Assembly (NCBI RefSeq): GCF_003176895.1
Contig: NZ_QGTD01000018.1
Coordinates: 73,192 to 137,191 of the forward strand
Direction: 5' to 3'
Origin: Gracilibacillus dipsosauri
GTDB taxonomy: Bacteria; Bacillota; Bacilli; Bacillales; Amphibacillaceae
Length of the DNA: 64,000 nt
Below, in pieces: positions 27,078 to 35,625 of the stretch. The translations under genes were made by a program, and so were the position numbers. The notes below the pieces were generated by a model, which did no database searches, was not told the origin of the DNA, and saw only the letters and a list, made by a program, of their open reading frames with translations. The number at the start of each line of letters is the position of its first letter. Positions within the stretch are counted from its first letter, which is position 1.

Positions 27078-28209
27078 TCGATCTTATTGGTTGAATAATA
27101 TGTTAGCGATTGCGGAGCCATTAATCACAGAGCTTGAACGTGAAACCCTAAAAGAAAACATGCCAGTAGAGCAAATTCCTGGTAGTAATCGTGAGGCTTT
27201 TAGCCATTTAGAGGGTTTTGCTAGATTATTAAATGGGATGGCACCATGGTTAGAGCGGCAGGCAGAGGATCCAGCTGAGGAAAAACTTAGATTAACATAT
27301 ATTGCTCGGATCCAAAAGTGTTTGGAACATGCGACAGATCCTGCCTCAAAGGATTATATGAATTTCGGTGAAAGTGGTCAGCCTCTTGTTGACAGTGCCT
27401 TTTTAGCACAGGCGATCCATCGTGCACCAGAAGTGTTGTGGAAGCAGTTGGATGCAAGTGTCCAAAAAAATATCCTGCAGGCGTTAAAAGCCACGAGGAA
27501 TACTAAACCGGTTTTTTCAAATTGGCTATTATTTTCTGCCATCATTGAAGCTGTTTTATATGAATTAGGCGAAGTGGATTGGGATGCCATGCGTATTGAT
27601 TATGCGATCAAGCAATTTGAGCAGTGGTATGTTGGTGATGGTATGTATAGTGATGGGGCATCCTTTCATTTTGATTATTATAACAGCTATGTTATTCACC
27701 CGATGCTATTAGATATTGTCGATATAGTAGGTAAGCATGATCAAGGTTGGTCGGATAGTAAGAAAAAAATAAAGGAAAGAGCGCTTCAATATACACGTAT
27801 TTTAGAACGTATGATTTCACCAGAAGGAACATTTCCTGTTATTGGTCGATCGATTGCTTATCGATTTGGTGCCTTCCATCATCTGGCTAATCAAGTCCTG
27901 CGTGAAGAGCTTCCAGAAGAATTGGCTTTCGGCCAATTAAGAGCTGGCTTAACAGCAGTGTTGCGCACTACTTTTCGTAACTCCGATTTGTTTGATGAAA
28001 AAAGCTGGTTACAGATTGGATTAGCAGGACATCAACCTGAGTTAGGGGAATTTTACATATCAACAGGCAGCTTGTATTTGTGTAGCTTTCTTTTCCTTCC
28101 ATTAGGTTTGTCACAAAGACATCCATTTTGGCAAGAGGAAGCTGACATGTGGACGAATAAGAAAGCATGGAGCTCCCAACGTGTAGCTATTTATCATTCA
28201 TTAGATTAA
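27067..28209 (+). CDS. DUF2264 family protein
   Basis: The 380-residue protein matches the DUF2264 pattern: EGFARLLNGMAPWL, an (alpha/alpha)-barrel-like helical repeat, NWLLFSAIIEAVL and DGASFHFDYYNSYVIHPMLL. It has no signal peptide, so it is cytoplasmic. The aromatic, acid-rich surface of the last motif is reminiscent of unsaturated glycosyl hydrolases, but activity is not established. Genomic partners (AraC, CUT1 transporter, YesL) suggest processing of an imported oligosaccharide, perhaps pectin- or rhamnogalacturonan-like. AAAGGAGGAACA precedes the ATG at 27067. Confidence 0.85.
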   Translation: MTDDRSYWLNNMLAIAEPLITELERETLKENMPVEQIPGSNREAFSHLEGFARLLNGMAPWLERQAEDPAEEKLRLTYIARIQKCLEHATDPASKDYMNFGESGQPLVDSAFLAQAIHRAPEVLWKQLDASVQKNILQALKATRNTKPVFSNWLLFSAIIEAVLYELGEVDWDAMRIDYAIKQFEQWYVGDGMYSDGASFHFDYYNSYVIHPMLLDIVDIVGKHDQGWSDSKKKIKERALQYTRILERMISPEGTFPVIGRSIAYRFGAFHHLANQVLREELPEELAFGQLRAGLTAVLRTTFRNSDLFDEKSWLQIGLAGHQPELGEFYISTGSLYLCSFLFLPLGLSQRHPFWQEEADMWTNKKAWSSQRVAIYHSLD

Positions 28210-28558
28210 TTGGAATGAAGGCTTATGATTATTCTAGACAAAGTAAAATTCTAGTTGCAAAATACTGACAGTAATTGGTGAATTATTTCGTCCGGGAGGT
28301 TAGCATTCGATAGTAAAATATTTTCTAGTAAGAAATAAAAGCAATGGACGTGGTTGTCTATGCAATGTTATTATTATTTCATTGTATCGATAAACAATGC
28401 GGTGAGTGCTTGAAGGTCTGCCTAGCATTTTTGGGGTATCTTCTATAAGTTAATACCAATATACAATAAATCGACCTTCCAATAGCAGGGCATATACGGA
28501 ATAGGATATATGCCTGCTACTATCGGATAAGTCAAAGACAAGATAATCATACTCGAGA
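28210..28558. other. Intergenic stretch with a hairpin
   Basis: No gene seen. TAGCAGGGCATATA (28483-28496) pairs with TATATGCCTGCTA (28507-28519), 13 pairs with one bulge. It lies 40 bp beyond the minus-strand phosphoribosyltransferase stop and may end that operon, but lacks a T-run. Confidence 0.45.
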
Positions 28559-29098
28559 TTACTCAAATATAGGCAATTTTTCCAAAAAGATTAAATCATC
28601 CCGATCAGCAGCATCGCCTTCCGCTAGAATCGCTGCTTTAGCCACAACCATGGCTCCAGCCTGTTGTACAAGCTCCTCCAGCGCACGAATTGATTCCCCA
28701 GTACTGATCACATCATCAACGATAGCCACTTTCTTTCCTTTTAGTAATGCTGCATCTTTTCCATCTAAGCAAAGTAGTTGCTCATCCTTTGTCGTAATTG
28801 AATTTACTCGGTTGATAACTGGATTCTTCATATATGCTTTAACACTTTTACGTGCAATAATGTATTCTTTTTTATTCATGATTCTTGTTAATTCATGGAT
28901 AAGTGGTATTCCTTTTGCTTCAGCTGTTACGATATAATCGACAGATGGTAGTTTTTCTGCTAGTAATGGAGCGACATGGCAAACAAGCTCTGTATCTCCT
29001 AAAATCACGAAGCTCGCAATACTTAGCTGATTATTGATCTCAATGATCGGTAATTCTCGTTCTAATCCGTTAATCATAAGTTTATATGTTTCTGACAT
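28559..29098 (-). CDS. Purine phosphoribosyltransferase-like protein
   Basis: The 179-residue protein has the PRPP-binding motif VAIVDDVISTGES (124-136) and a hood region with TAEAKGIPLIHEL, where APRT-type enzymes bind the base. It should join a purine base to PRPP in the cytosol, giving a nucleotide. It is the second gene of a riboswitch-controlled transcript, 15 bp after the permease gene, with a GGAGGAG ribosome site. Adenine, hypoxanthine-guanine or xanthine are all possible. The guanine-type riboswitch favours guanine or xanthine salvage. Confidence 0.85.
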   Translation of the reverse strand: MSETYKLMINGLERELPIIEINNQLSIASFVILGDTELVCHVAPLLAEKLPSVDYIVTAEAKGIPLIHELTRIMNKKEYIIARKSVKAYMKNPVINRVNSITTKDEQLLCLDGKDAALLKGKKVAIVDDVISTGESIRALEELVQQAGAMVVAKAAILAEGDAADRDDLIFLEKLPIFE

Positions 29099-29113
29099 GG
29101 TTCTCCTCCTCGA

Positions 29114-30187
29114 TTAAAATCCAAGTATTTTCATCAAAAATTCGATAACTACTCCTGACAACATGCCAAGAAACGGATCAGTTATAGCGGTGACAACCAT
29201 CGTAATTGCCCCAACGATACTTTGTGATCCCTCTCCAGCAGTTAATGCTGCTGCTGCGTTTCCAGGAAGTGTCACAATAGCACCTAATACGAACAAAAAA
29301 CCAGCAATAGAGGCTGTTGGTATATATTTACCAATTTTAGGTAAAAGCTTCAATAACAGAATAACGGCCATAATCGCCATCATGACGACACCAGACCAGA
29401 CGGGATGGGGAGCGCTTGCGGTAGCGGAAATCACCACCTCGACTGGACCACCACCAAAGAAGGAGGATGCCATATCTGCTAAACTACTAATCATCGCAAG
29501 GATATCTACATTTACATCTCGTCCTGCAATATCACTATTAATATTTCCGAAGGCGATGTTTGCACCGATATTTAAACAAACCATTGCTAGAGCTCCACGA
29601 ATAACCATTGGATTCATCACAAATTGTAATCGCTGAAAACGATCATTAACAAATGGTTTCTTTTCCTTCGTCTCTTTATCTCTACTAGTAAAAAAAGCAA
29701 CAATACTAGATAAAATAACAGAAATGGTTATCGTGTATACTAAGTCTTGTGTCGCTAAATAGGTGATTAAACCTGTAGCGAAAGAAACGATTCCAGGGAT
29801 TTTATCACCTTTCGCCATATCCCATGCAACTTTTGTTAGCATAATACCAACACCTGCCATCATGCCATTACTGATGACTGGGCCAATCCAATCAATGATC
29901 ATTTCTAAAGCGCCAAAAGCGCCAATGACAAACATGATCAAGGCACCAAAAAAGATCATAGACAATCGTTCGCGCATATTTTTCCCCATCGAGCCTGCTA
30001 CCGTAATGGTTTCTGCTTGGAAAGAGATAACCGCAACAGATCCAGTTAGACTATTCCCTAATGCACCTACAATAAAGGCCATTGCTGTTGGAACGGAGGC
30101 AAATCCAAATGCGAGTGCAAGTAGTCCTTGAGGCAAACCGTTTAGCACACCACTAAGGGCAGCTAAAATGTCTTTTAGTATTTCCAT
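29114..30187 (-). CDS. NCS2-like purine permease
   Basis: The 357-residue protein has about ten to twelve hydrophobic helices. Features of the UraA-like fold are visible: VGALGNSLTGSVAVISFQAET near the N-terminus and GGGPVEVVISATASA in the middle, the latter in the place of the substrate-binding half helix. It is shorter than usual nucleobase permeases (430-450). An AGGTAGGAG-type ribosome site lies before the ATG at 30187. The guanine riboswitch upstream and the phosphoribosyltransferase downstream identify it as a purine-base importer. Its exact substrate is inferred. Confidence 0.8.
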   Translation of the reverse strand: MEILKDILAALSGVLNGLPQGLLALAFGFASVPTAMAFIVGALGNSLTGSVAVISFQAETITVAGSMGKNMRERLSMIFFGALIMFVIGAFGALEMIIDWIGPVISNGMMAGVGIMLTKVAWDMAKGDKIPGIVSFATGLITYLATQDLVYTITISVILSSIVAFFTSRDKETKEKKPFVNDRFQRLQFVMNPMVIRGALAMVCLNIGANIAFGNINSDIAGRDVNVDILAMISSLADMASSFFGGGPVEVVISATASAPHPVWSGVVMMAIMAVILLLKLLPKIGKYIPTASIAGFLFVLGAIVTLPGNAAAALTAGEGSQSIVGAITMVVTAITDPFLGMLSGVVIEFLMKILGF

Positions 30188-30263
30188 CGTACTCCTACCT
30201 TTCTGTTCTCTACGGAGCGAACCTCTATTACACTGCTACAGAAAATAGGAGAGAAAAACAATA

Positions 30264-30431
30264 AAACGCCTATGGTATCCATAGACGTTTGTATATAAAA
30301 ATTTATACAGAACTAAAGAATGATAGCTTTTACAAGAATGAAGCATTCTAACATTCAACGTCCATAGTAGAGCAATTATCGGTTGCTCCGTAGAAACTCC
30401 CAGACCATATTACCAGGATTATATGATAAAG
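30264..30431 (-). promoter_or_regulatory. Guanine-type purine riboswitch with terminator
   Basis: On the minus strand the aptamer (30431 to about 30359) shows TATAATCC, the L2 loop AATATGG, AGTTTCTAC, a 7-bp P3 stem (GGAGCAA with TTGCTCT) and the J3/1 sequence ACTATGG. The cytosine at the specificity position (C74) indicates guanine. The expression platform is a 12-bp hairpin (AAACGTCTATGG with CCATAGGCGTTT, 30290-30264) with T-rich tail; its 5' arm resembles the P1 3' strand CTATGGACG, so antiterminator and aptamer compete. High guanine would stop transcription of the permease operon. Confidence 0.9.
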
Positions 30432-30608
30432 TTTTGTTTACTTTTGTAATTTATCATATTATGTCGAATGAGACAAGGTATTCTTTGAAGTTAAAATATG
30501 GAGTTTAAAATGGAGAGCACCTATAAGGCAGTTTCTCTTTCTTTAATATTGAGAGTAAAGATGTATATAAAAGGGTAGAGGAGATGTAAGAAAAAAAATA
30601 AGTCTATC

Positions 30609-30744
30609 ATGAGCACTGAAATCAATAGAAATAATGCGCAAAGGATTATAAGATATCGTTTCTCGAGATTGATTCACTGTATCTTTTACGATAAGATACA
30701 GTGAATCATTAGACGAACATGCCCTAATCTTTACTTTCACATAA
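30609..30744 (+). pseudogene. Decayed Spo0E-family gene
   Basis: The DNA from ATG 30609 aligns with the intact Spo0E-like gene at 20592: AATAGAAATAATGCGCA is identical, followed by similar sequence for the loop and GAATCATTAGACGAA for the SELLDE segment. Frames are broken by TAA and TGA codons and by deletions, and a 15-bp perfect inverted repeat (30671-30685 with 30693-30707) replaces the region between the two helices. It is a dead paralogue, not a gene. Confidence 0.72.
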
Positions 30745-30854
30745 TATATGTCATAAGGGGTATATTGTTGGAAATCAGAATGCGGACGCAGGGTACACGA
30801 GTCGTTAGGTCACGAATCAGAAAAAGGCTATATACTGATGAACGGGTAGAAACC

Positions 30855-30896
30855 AAGGAACTCCTTTGCTTGTAATTGAAGAGTTCCTTTTTATAA
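30855..30896 (+). terminator. Intrinsic terminator
   Basis: AAGGAACTC pairs with GAGTTCCTT (nine bases), 17-base loop, then TTTTTATAAG on the plus strand. Its transcript would come from the Spo0E relic region. Confidence 0.7.
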
Positions 30897-30915
30897 GCTT
30901 TAATTAAAAAATAAT

Positions 30916-31197
30916 TTAAGGATCTTGAAAGCCAAAGATAGCTACAAATACGTAGGCTGAATTCAATATAAGGAAACTCACACCAAAGACAAGTAACAAT
31001 GTCTTAACAGTCCCTTTTCTTGACACGAAACCGAACATTATACTAATTAATCCATAAATGATAGGGAGTAGCATCCCAATGAGTCCCTTTTGATCAAATG
31101 TCACTAATTTAACCCATTCGTAATCATACTGGACTATTAGTGGTACCATACTTAAAATCACAAATACTAAAGAAACTACAGAATAAAAATTTCGCAT
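30916..31197 (-). CDS. Small membrane protein of unknown function
   Basis: The 93-residue protein has three predicted membrane helices (FYSVVSLVFVILSMVPLIV, LIGMLLPIIYGLISIMFGF, LLLVFGVSFLILNSAYVFVA) with short charged linkers. It has an excellent ribosome site, AAAGGAGGATCTGTAT, before the ATG at 31197. I do not recognise a family. It stands alone between a terminator and the divergent acid-sugar promoter region. Confidence 0.75.
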   Translation of the reverse strand: MRNFYSVVSLVFVILSMVPLIVQYDYEWVKLVTFDQKGLIGMLLPIIYGLISIMFGFVSRKGTVKTLLLVFGVSFLILNSAYVFVAIFGFQDP

Positions 31198-31500
31198 ATA
31201 CAGATCCTCCTTTTGCTCGAGTCCTTAGCTTATATATATGAAAATAAGGTAGGATTAAACACTTTATACTATTATATATATTTCCACATCGGGTCCTATC
31301 ATTCCTTCTATTACTAATCTCTCAGATAGTTTAATTTCAAATTTTTAATTTTTTTTGAGGAATACTTTTACATACAAAAAACAGATATTATGGTAAGAGT
31401 TCCACGATTATCAGAAAATGAGCCAGAACTTTGAGGACAGTTCTATCTATTCAAATTAGGACGATTTTATTCATAATCTGCATACGAAAAATTTTAACTG
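31198..31500. other. Divergent intergenic region
   Basis: AT-rich, no gene. It probably holds the promoter of the minus-strand membrane protein (TATACTATTATATAT near 31266) as well as the upstream part of the acid-sugar promoter. Confidence 0.4.
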
Positions 31501-31554
31501 TTGACATCGTTTTCTTTTGTTGATACTATTTTAGATACAACTTAGATCTAAGTT
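31501..31554 (+). promoter_or_regulatory. Promoter and GntR operator of the acid-sugar operon
   Basis: TTGACA (31501-31506), 17-bp spacer and TACTAT (31524-31529) form a sigma-A promoter. A perfect 16-bp palindrome, AACTTAGATCTAAGTT (31539-31554), covers the start-site region. TTGACATCGTTTTCT (31501-31515) is one mismatch from a cre site. The palindrome core TTAGATCTAA recurs before the chemoreceptor gene at 38179. Confidence 0.78.
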
Positions 31555-31576
31555 AGATTTTATGGTGGTGAGAGAT

Positions 31577-32917
31577 TTGAATAGACATATTTTAGGATTT
31601 TATGGTGATGACTTCACTGGTTCCACGGATGCAATGGAAGCGCTCGACCAATATGGTTTGAAAACGATACTATTTCTTAAGCTACCTGATCAGGAAAAGC
31701 TGAATCAATTTCAGGATGTGGATTGTATCGGGGTTGCAGGAACTGCGAGAGCAAAGGGATTGAAAGGCATGGAGGAAGAGATTTCTCCAGTGTTTGAATT
31801 TCTCAAGGAAATGAATCCATTCTTTGTTCATTATAAGGTTTGTTCGACTTTTGACTCTTCACCAGAGGTAGGGAGTATCGGTTTCGCGAGCGACTTGGCG
31901 AGAAAATACTTTCCAGATGGGAGCTACCCACTATTGGTAGCTGCACCTAATTTAGGTAGATATACAGTGTTTGGGAATCACTTTGCCAAATTTAAAGAGG
32001 AAATTTATCGATTGGACAGGCACCCAGTCATGGCAAAGCATCCTGTAACTCCTATGGATGAGGCAAACCTAGTAAAGCATCTAGCGAGACAAACGACTCA
32101 AAAAGTAGTAAATGTAAATATTATGGATTTGGAAACAAAGTCTGTATCTGAAATTAATCAACAAGAGAATAAGGAAGCTGATATTGTACTATATGATGCA
32201 TTGAATAATTCACATATGGAGAAGGTTTCCGAGGTATTATGGGAAAAACGCGATGAAGAAATTCAATTTATCGTGGGCTCTTCAGGAGTAGAATATGCAC
32301 TTGGAGATGCGATGCAGCGTCATGGGGACGTCCAGAGAAAGGAACGCGATACCAAGCCGACTAAAGTGAAGAAGATTTTTGCTGTTTCCGGTAGTGTATC
32401 TGAGGTTACAAAGCAACAATTAGATAAAGCAGAAAAGGCTGGCTTTCATCTTTTAAGAATACCATATGAATTATTTTCAGATGACTCAAAGGTACATTCA
32501 TTTTTATTAAAAGTTGCAAAAAGAATAGAAGAAGATAAAAAAGTAATAATCTACACAGCTAGGGGTGCAGATGATCCTCATATTTCGAAAACGCGAGAGC
32601 ATTTAATGAACCATGGTGTTAAAAGAGAGGATATAGGTATTTTTATTGGGGAGAAGCTAGGAAAATGGATCAAGCAATTGCTTGATATAGTTGAACTTCA
32701 AAGAGTAATTATTTCTGGTGGGGATACATCTGGCTTTGTTACATCGAATTTGGATATTTATGCTTTAGAAGTAATCGATTCTATTGCGCCAGGAGCTCCT
32801 TTATGTTTAGCATATTCAGAGAGAGCAAAATTTGATAGATTAGAAATATCATTAAAAAGTGGTCAGCTAGGTGGTCCAGAGTATTTTGAAAAAGTCTATC
32901 AATCTGGCTCCAAATAA
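31577..32917 (+). CDS. Four-carbon acid sugar kinase (DUF1537: OtnK/DtnK family)
   Basis: The protein (446 residues from TTG 31577) has the N-terminal signature FYGDDFTGSTDAMEAL and the C-terminal nucleotide-binding part ISGGDTSGFVTSNLDIYALE, GAPLCLAY and LKSGQLGGPEYF. These are the two halves of DUF1537 kinases, which phosphorylate four-carbon sugar acids such as threonate, erythronate or their 3-oxo forms. GGTGGTGA placed five bases ahead favours TTG 31577; ATG 31562 is in frame but lacks a ribosome site. It is the first gene after the promoter and operator and heads a kinase-regulator-dehydrogenase-TRAP-aldolase operon. Confidence 0.9.
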   Translation: MNRHILGFYGDDFTGSTDAMEALDQYGLKTILFLKLPDQEKLNQFQDVDCIGVAGTARAKGLKGMEEEISPVFEFLKEMNPFFVHYKVCSTFDSSPEVGSIGFASDLARKYFPDGSYPLLVAAPNLGRYTVFGNHFAKFKEEIYRLDRHPVMAKHPVTPMDEANLVKHLARQTTQKVVNVNIMDLETKSVSEINQQENKEADIVLYDALNNSHMEKVSEVLWEKRDEEIQFIVGSSGVEYALGDAMQRHGDVQRKERDTKPTKVKKIFAVSGSVSEVTKQQLDKAEKAGFHLLRIPYELFSDDSKVHSFLLKVAKRIEEDKKVIIYTARGADDPHISKTREHLMNHGVKREDIGIFIGEKLGKWIKQLLDIVELQRVIISGGDTSGFVTSNLDIYALEVIDSIAPGAPLCLAYSERAKFDRLEISLKSGQLGGPEYFEKVYQSGSK

Positions 32918-32940
32918 AAATCTAAAGGATGGAAAAGAAT

Positions 32941-33561
32941 ATGTTATTAAAAGACGTTGCCTACCAAAAAATAAAAGAGAGAATTTTAGAAGAACATTAT
33001 GAAGCAGGACAATTCTTATCAGAACGAACCTTAATTGATGAATTAGGGATGAGTAAGACACCAATTAAAAATGCACTTGTTCGATTAGAATCGGAAGGTT
33101 TTGTTACCGTTTCATCTAAGCAAGGAATCATCGTAAATGATATTTCGATTGAGAAAATTAATGATATTTATAGCTTGCGAATTGCTTTGGAAACATTTAA
33201 TTGTCAAGAAATCTATCAGCGCATTACAGATGAACAATTAAAAGAATTGCAGGAAAATATAGAAGCGACGAAAAAGGCGGCTGCAGATAAAGATGTACGA
33301 TTGTTTGCCACTTTAGATCATGAGTTTCACTTAGCAATAAGTGAGTTTAGTGGAAATAATGAAATCACGAGAGTGTTATTAAACTATCAAGATCATTTGC
33401 GACGTATTACGTTACGTCATTTAAAAAAGGAACCTGCAAGGGTACAGAAATTTTACTCTGAGCATTTAGAAATTCTACAAGCATTAAAAGATAGAGATGA
33501 AAGATGCTCTGAGTTAATGAAAAGGCATCTTTTGGAATCCAAAATGATGTACTTTCAATAA
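32941..33561 (+). CDS. GntR-family regulator (FadR/FCD type)
   Basis: The 206-residue protein has the winged-helix domain (VAYQKIKERILEE ... LSERTLIDELGMSKTPIKNAL, about 7-67) and an FCD ligand domain with the metal-binding residues typical of HEFHLAISEFSG and a later SEHLEILQAL helix. AAAGGATGG before ATG 32941 fits better than the upstream ATG 32929. As the second gene of the operon it likely represses its own promoter through the AACTTAGATCTAAGTT site and may also bind the matching site before the chemoreceptor. The effector would be an operon intermediate. Confidence 0.9.
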   Translation: MLLKDVAYQKIKERILEEHYEAGQFLSERTLIDELGMSKTPIKNALVRLESEGFVTVSSKQGIIVNDISIEKINDIYSLRIALETFNCQEIYQRITDEQLKELQENIEATKKAAADKDVRLFATLDHEFHLAISEFSGNNEITRVLLNYQDHLRRITLRHLKKEPARVQKFYSEHLEILQALKDRDERCSELMKRHLLESKMMYFQ

Positions 33562-33591
33562 CATCGATAGTATATAAGGGAGAGATCATAT

Positions 33592-34620
33592 ATGAAAGCG
33601 GTATTTGTAGAGGCAGCAGAGCAAATTAGCATCAAAGATATTGAGGTACCGGTATTAAAAGAAGATGAAGTGCTTATTAAAGTGGCAGTTGCAGGAATTT
33701 GTGGATCGGACATCCATACGTATAAAGGATTACATCCATTCCGTAAACCACCAGTTGTTATTGGACATGAGGTTGCGGGTGAGGTAGTACAAATTGGAGA
33801 GTCTGTGACGAATTTTAAAGTGGGAGACCGTGTTACAGTGGAGCCACAAATCGGTACTGGTGAGAGTGAAGGAATCATGACAGGAAATGTGAATTATTCC
33901 GATGAGCGCTTGGCTCCTGGAATGGGTGATTGGTTAGGGACAATGGCAGAATTTTTTGTCTCACCAGAAGCTCAGGCGGTTAAATTACCTGACTCTGTTA
34001 GTTATGATCAGGGAGTTTTGGTAGAGCCATTAGCAGTTGGGGTCCATGCTGCTTATAAGGCAGATATTAAGTCAACGGATCGTGTAGCCATTTTAGGTGC
34101 AGGCCCAATTGGTTTACTTACACTTATCGCGGTGAAAGCAAAAGGGGTAACAGATATTGTAGTTACAGATGTTTTAGACTACTCTTTAGATGTAGCAAAA
34201 GAGATGGGGGCATCTAATGTTATAAATATCAAGGATAATGCGAACTGGATTCAGGAAGCAAAACTGACGTTAGACAAGGGGTCTTTCGACAAAGTATTCA
34301 TCACTGCTGGTGTTCCTGGCATTATTAATGATTCCTTGAATTTATTGAGAAAAGGAGGCCGTGTGGTTACTGTAGCTATGTTCCATGGCCAACAGTCTGT
34401 TGATATTGAACAACTACAACAAAATGAAAAAGAAATAGTTGGATGCATGACATATAATCGTCCAGATACAGAGGAAGCCTTGGAGATTATTGCAAAGGGA
34501 GAATTAGATGTTGAGAAAGTGATTTCTCATAAATTACCTTATCAACAAGCCGACAAAGGCTTCACCATCGTAAACAAAAAGCAAGATAATTCTGTGAAAG
34601 TACTTGTTTCATTCGAGTAG
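33592..34620 (+). CDS. Medium-chain zinc-type dehydrogenase
   Basis: The 342-residue MDR enzyme has C37 (GICGSDIH) and H59-E60 (IGHEVAGEV) as catalytic-zinc residues and the NAD-binding GAGPIGLL motif near 169-176. The four-cysteine structural-zinc lobe normally found around residues 90-110 is absent; that stretch reads GTGESEGIMTGNVNYSD. It is expected to oxidise a sugar or sugar acid hydroxyl. In known tetronate pathways this step is done by a hydroxyisobutyrate-dehydrogenase-type enzyme, so an MDR here would be a replacement. GGGAGAGATCATAT precedes the ATG. Confidence 0.88.
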   Translation: MKAVFVEAAEQISIKDIEVPVLKEDEVLIKVAVAGICGSDIHTYKGLHPFRKPPVVIGHEVAGEVVQIGESVTNFKVGDRVTVEPQIGTGESEGIMTGNVNYSDERLAPGMGDWLGTMAEFFVSPEAQAVKLPDSVSYDQGVLVEPLAVGVHAAYKADIKSTDRVAILGAGPIGLLTLIAVKAKGVTDIVVTDVLDYSLDVAKEMGASNVINIKDNANWIQEAKLTLDKGSFDKVFITAGVPGIINDSLNLLRKGGRVVTVAMFHGQQSVDIEQLQQNEKEIVGCMTYNRPDTEEALEIIAKGELDVEKVISHKLPYQQADKGFTIVNKKQDNSVKVLVSFE

Positions 34621-34630
34621 GTGAATAAAC

Positions 34631-35620
34631 ATGAAAACCAAAATCATTTTATTACTATTAACACTAGTTGCTTTGTTAGTAACAGCATGTGATCAAGGAA
34701 CAGCGAGTGCGCAAGATCCGAAGGTTTTGCGATTAGGGCATATTCAAAGTGAATCAAACGCTTGGCATAAAGGTTCGGTTAAATTTGCTGAACTAGTAGA
34801 AGAGAAAACGAATGGTACAGTCAAAGTAGAGGTTTATCCAAGCTCTACTTTGGGTGCGGACCGTGATCTCATAGAAGGAATGCAAATTGGCTCAGTTGAT
34901 TTTGCGCTTGTTGCTGGTGTAATGTCGAACTTTTATCAACCTTATTCTATTTTAGAATTACCGTATTTATTTGAAGATTTAGATCACTTGGAAGAGTTTG
35001 TATACGGTGCCAAAGGCGAGCAATTGCAGGAGGATATGTTAGAAGCGACGGGAGTACGAGGATTAGAATTCTGGTTGCGTGGTCCTAGAGAATTAACGAC
35101 AAATAAACGAGTAGAATCTCCAGAAGATTTAAAAGGTGTGAAAATTCGTGTTCCAAATATAGAAGCTTCTGTAGAGGGATGGACAGCAATGGGCGCTAGC
35201 CCAACTCCAATGAACTTTGGAGAAGTATATTCCTCATTACAAACAGGGGTAATTGATGCCCAAGAGAATCCCATTGCATTTACGGCAAGTGCGAGAATTC
35301 ATGAAGTGCAGGATTATCTGGTGAAAACCGATCATGTATTCGGTTATGTACAATTGTTAATGAGTGAAAAGACATTTCAAGGATTAACAGAGGAAGAAAA
35401 AGAAGCTGTAATAGAAGCTGCTAAAGAAGCTCGAGAATACCAAAATGAACTCGTTTTCTCGGAAGAGGAAGCGGCACTTCAAGAAATGTTGGATCAAGGA
35501 GTAGAGGTTATTGAAGTAGATCAAGAACCTTTTAGAAAAGCTGTACAAGAAGTTAATGAAAAATTAGCAAATAAGTATGGTAGAGAACTTTATGACACTA
35601 TTCAGGAAATGAGGGAGTGA
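34631..35620 (+). CDS. TRAP transporter substrate-binding lipoprotein (DctP family)
   Basis: The 329-residue protein has a lipobox LVTAC (C20) and DctP features: LRLGHIQSESNAWHKGSVKFAE, GTVKVEVYPSSTLGADRDLIEGMQIG, the carboxylate-binding arginine in GVKIRVPNIE, and NFGEVYSSLQTGVIDAQENP. It catches an organic acid outside the membrane and passes it to the DctQM pair next to it. The gene lies 10 bp after the dehydrogenase gene. A four-carbon sugar acid is the natural ligand, judging from the kinase and aldolase of the operon. Confidence 0.92.
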   Translation: MKTKIILLLLTLVALLVTACDQGTASAQDPKVLRLGHIQSESNAWHKGSVKFAELVEEKTNGTVKVEVYPSSTLGADRDLIEGMQIGSVDFALVAGVMSNFYQPYSILELPYLFEDLDHLEEFVYGAKGEQLQEDMLEATGVRGLEFWLRGPRELTTNKRVESPEDLKGVKIRVPNIEASVEGWTAMGASPTPMNFGEVYSSLQTGVIDAQENPIAFTASARIHEVQDYLVKTDHVFGYVQLLMSEKTFQGLTEEEKEAVIEAAKEAREYQNELVFSEEEAALQEMLDQGVEVIEVDQEPFRKAVQEVNEKLANKYGRELYDTIQEMRE

Positions 35621-35625
35621 AGCCA

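Noticed and set aside
29163-29636. 157-residue plus-strand ORF
   Set aside because: It is antisense to the purine permease gene and lacks a ribosome site; its composition (Ile/Pro/Thr) is that of a shadow frame.
31266-31285. Second promoter for the acid-sugar operon
   Set aside because: The TATACTATTATATAT run is 300 bp upstream and better suits the minus-strand membrane-protein gene; the 31501 promoter with its operator is sufficient.
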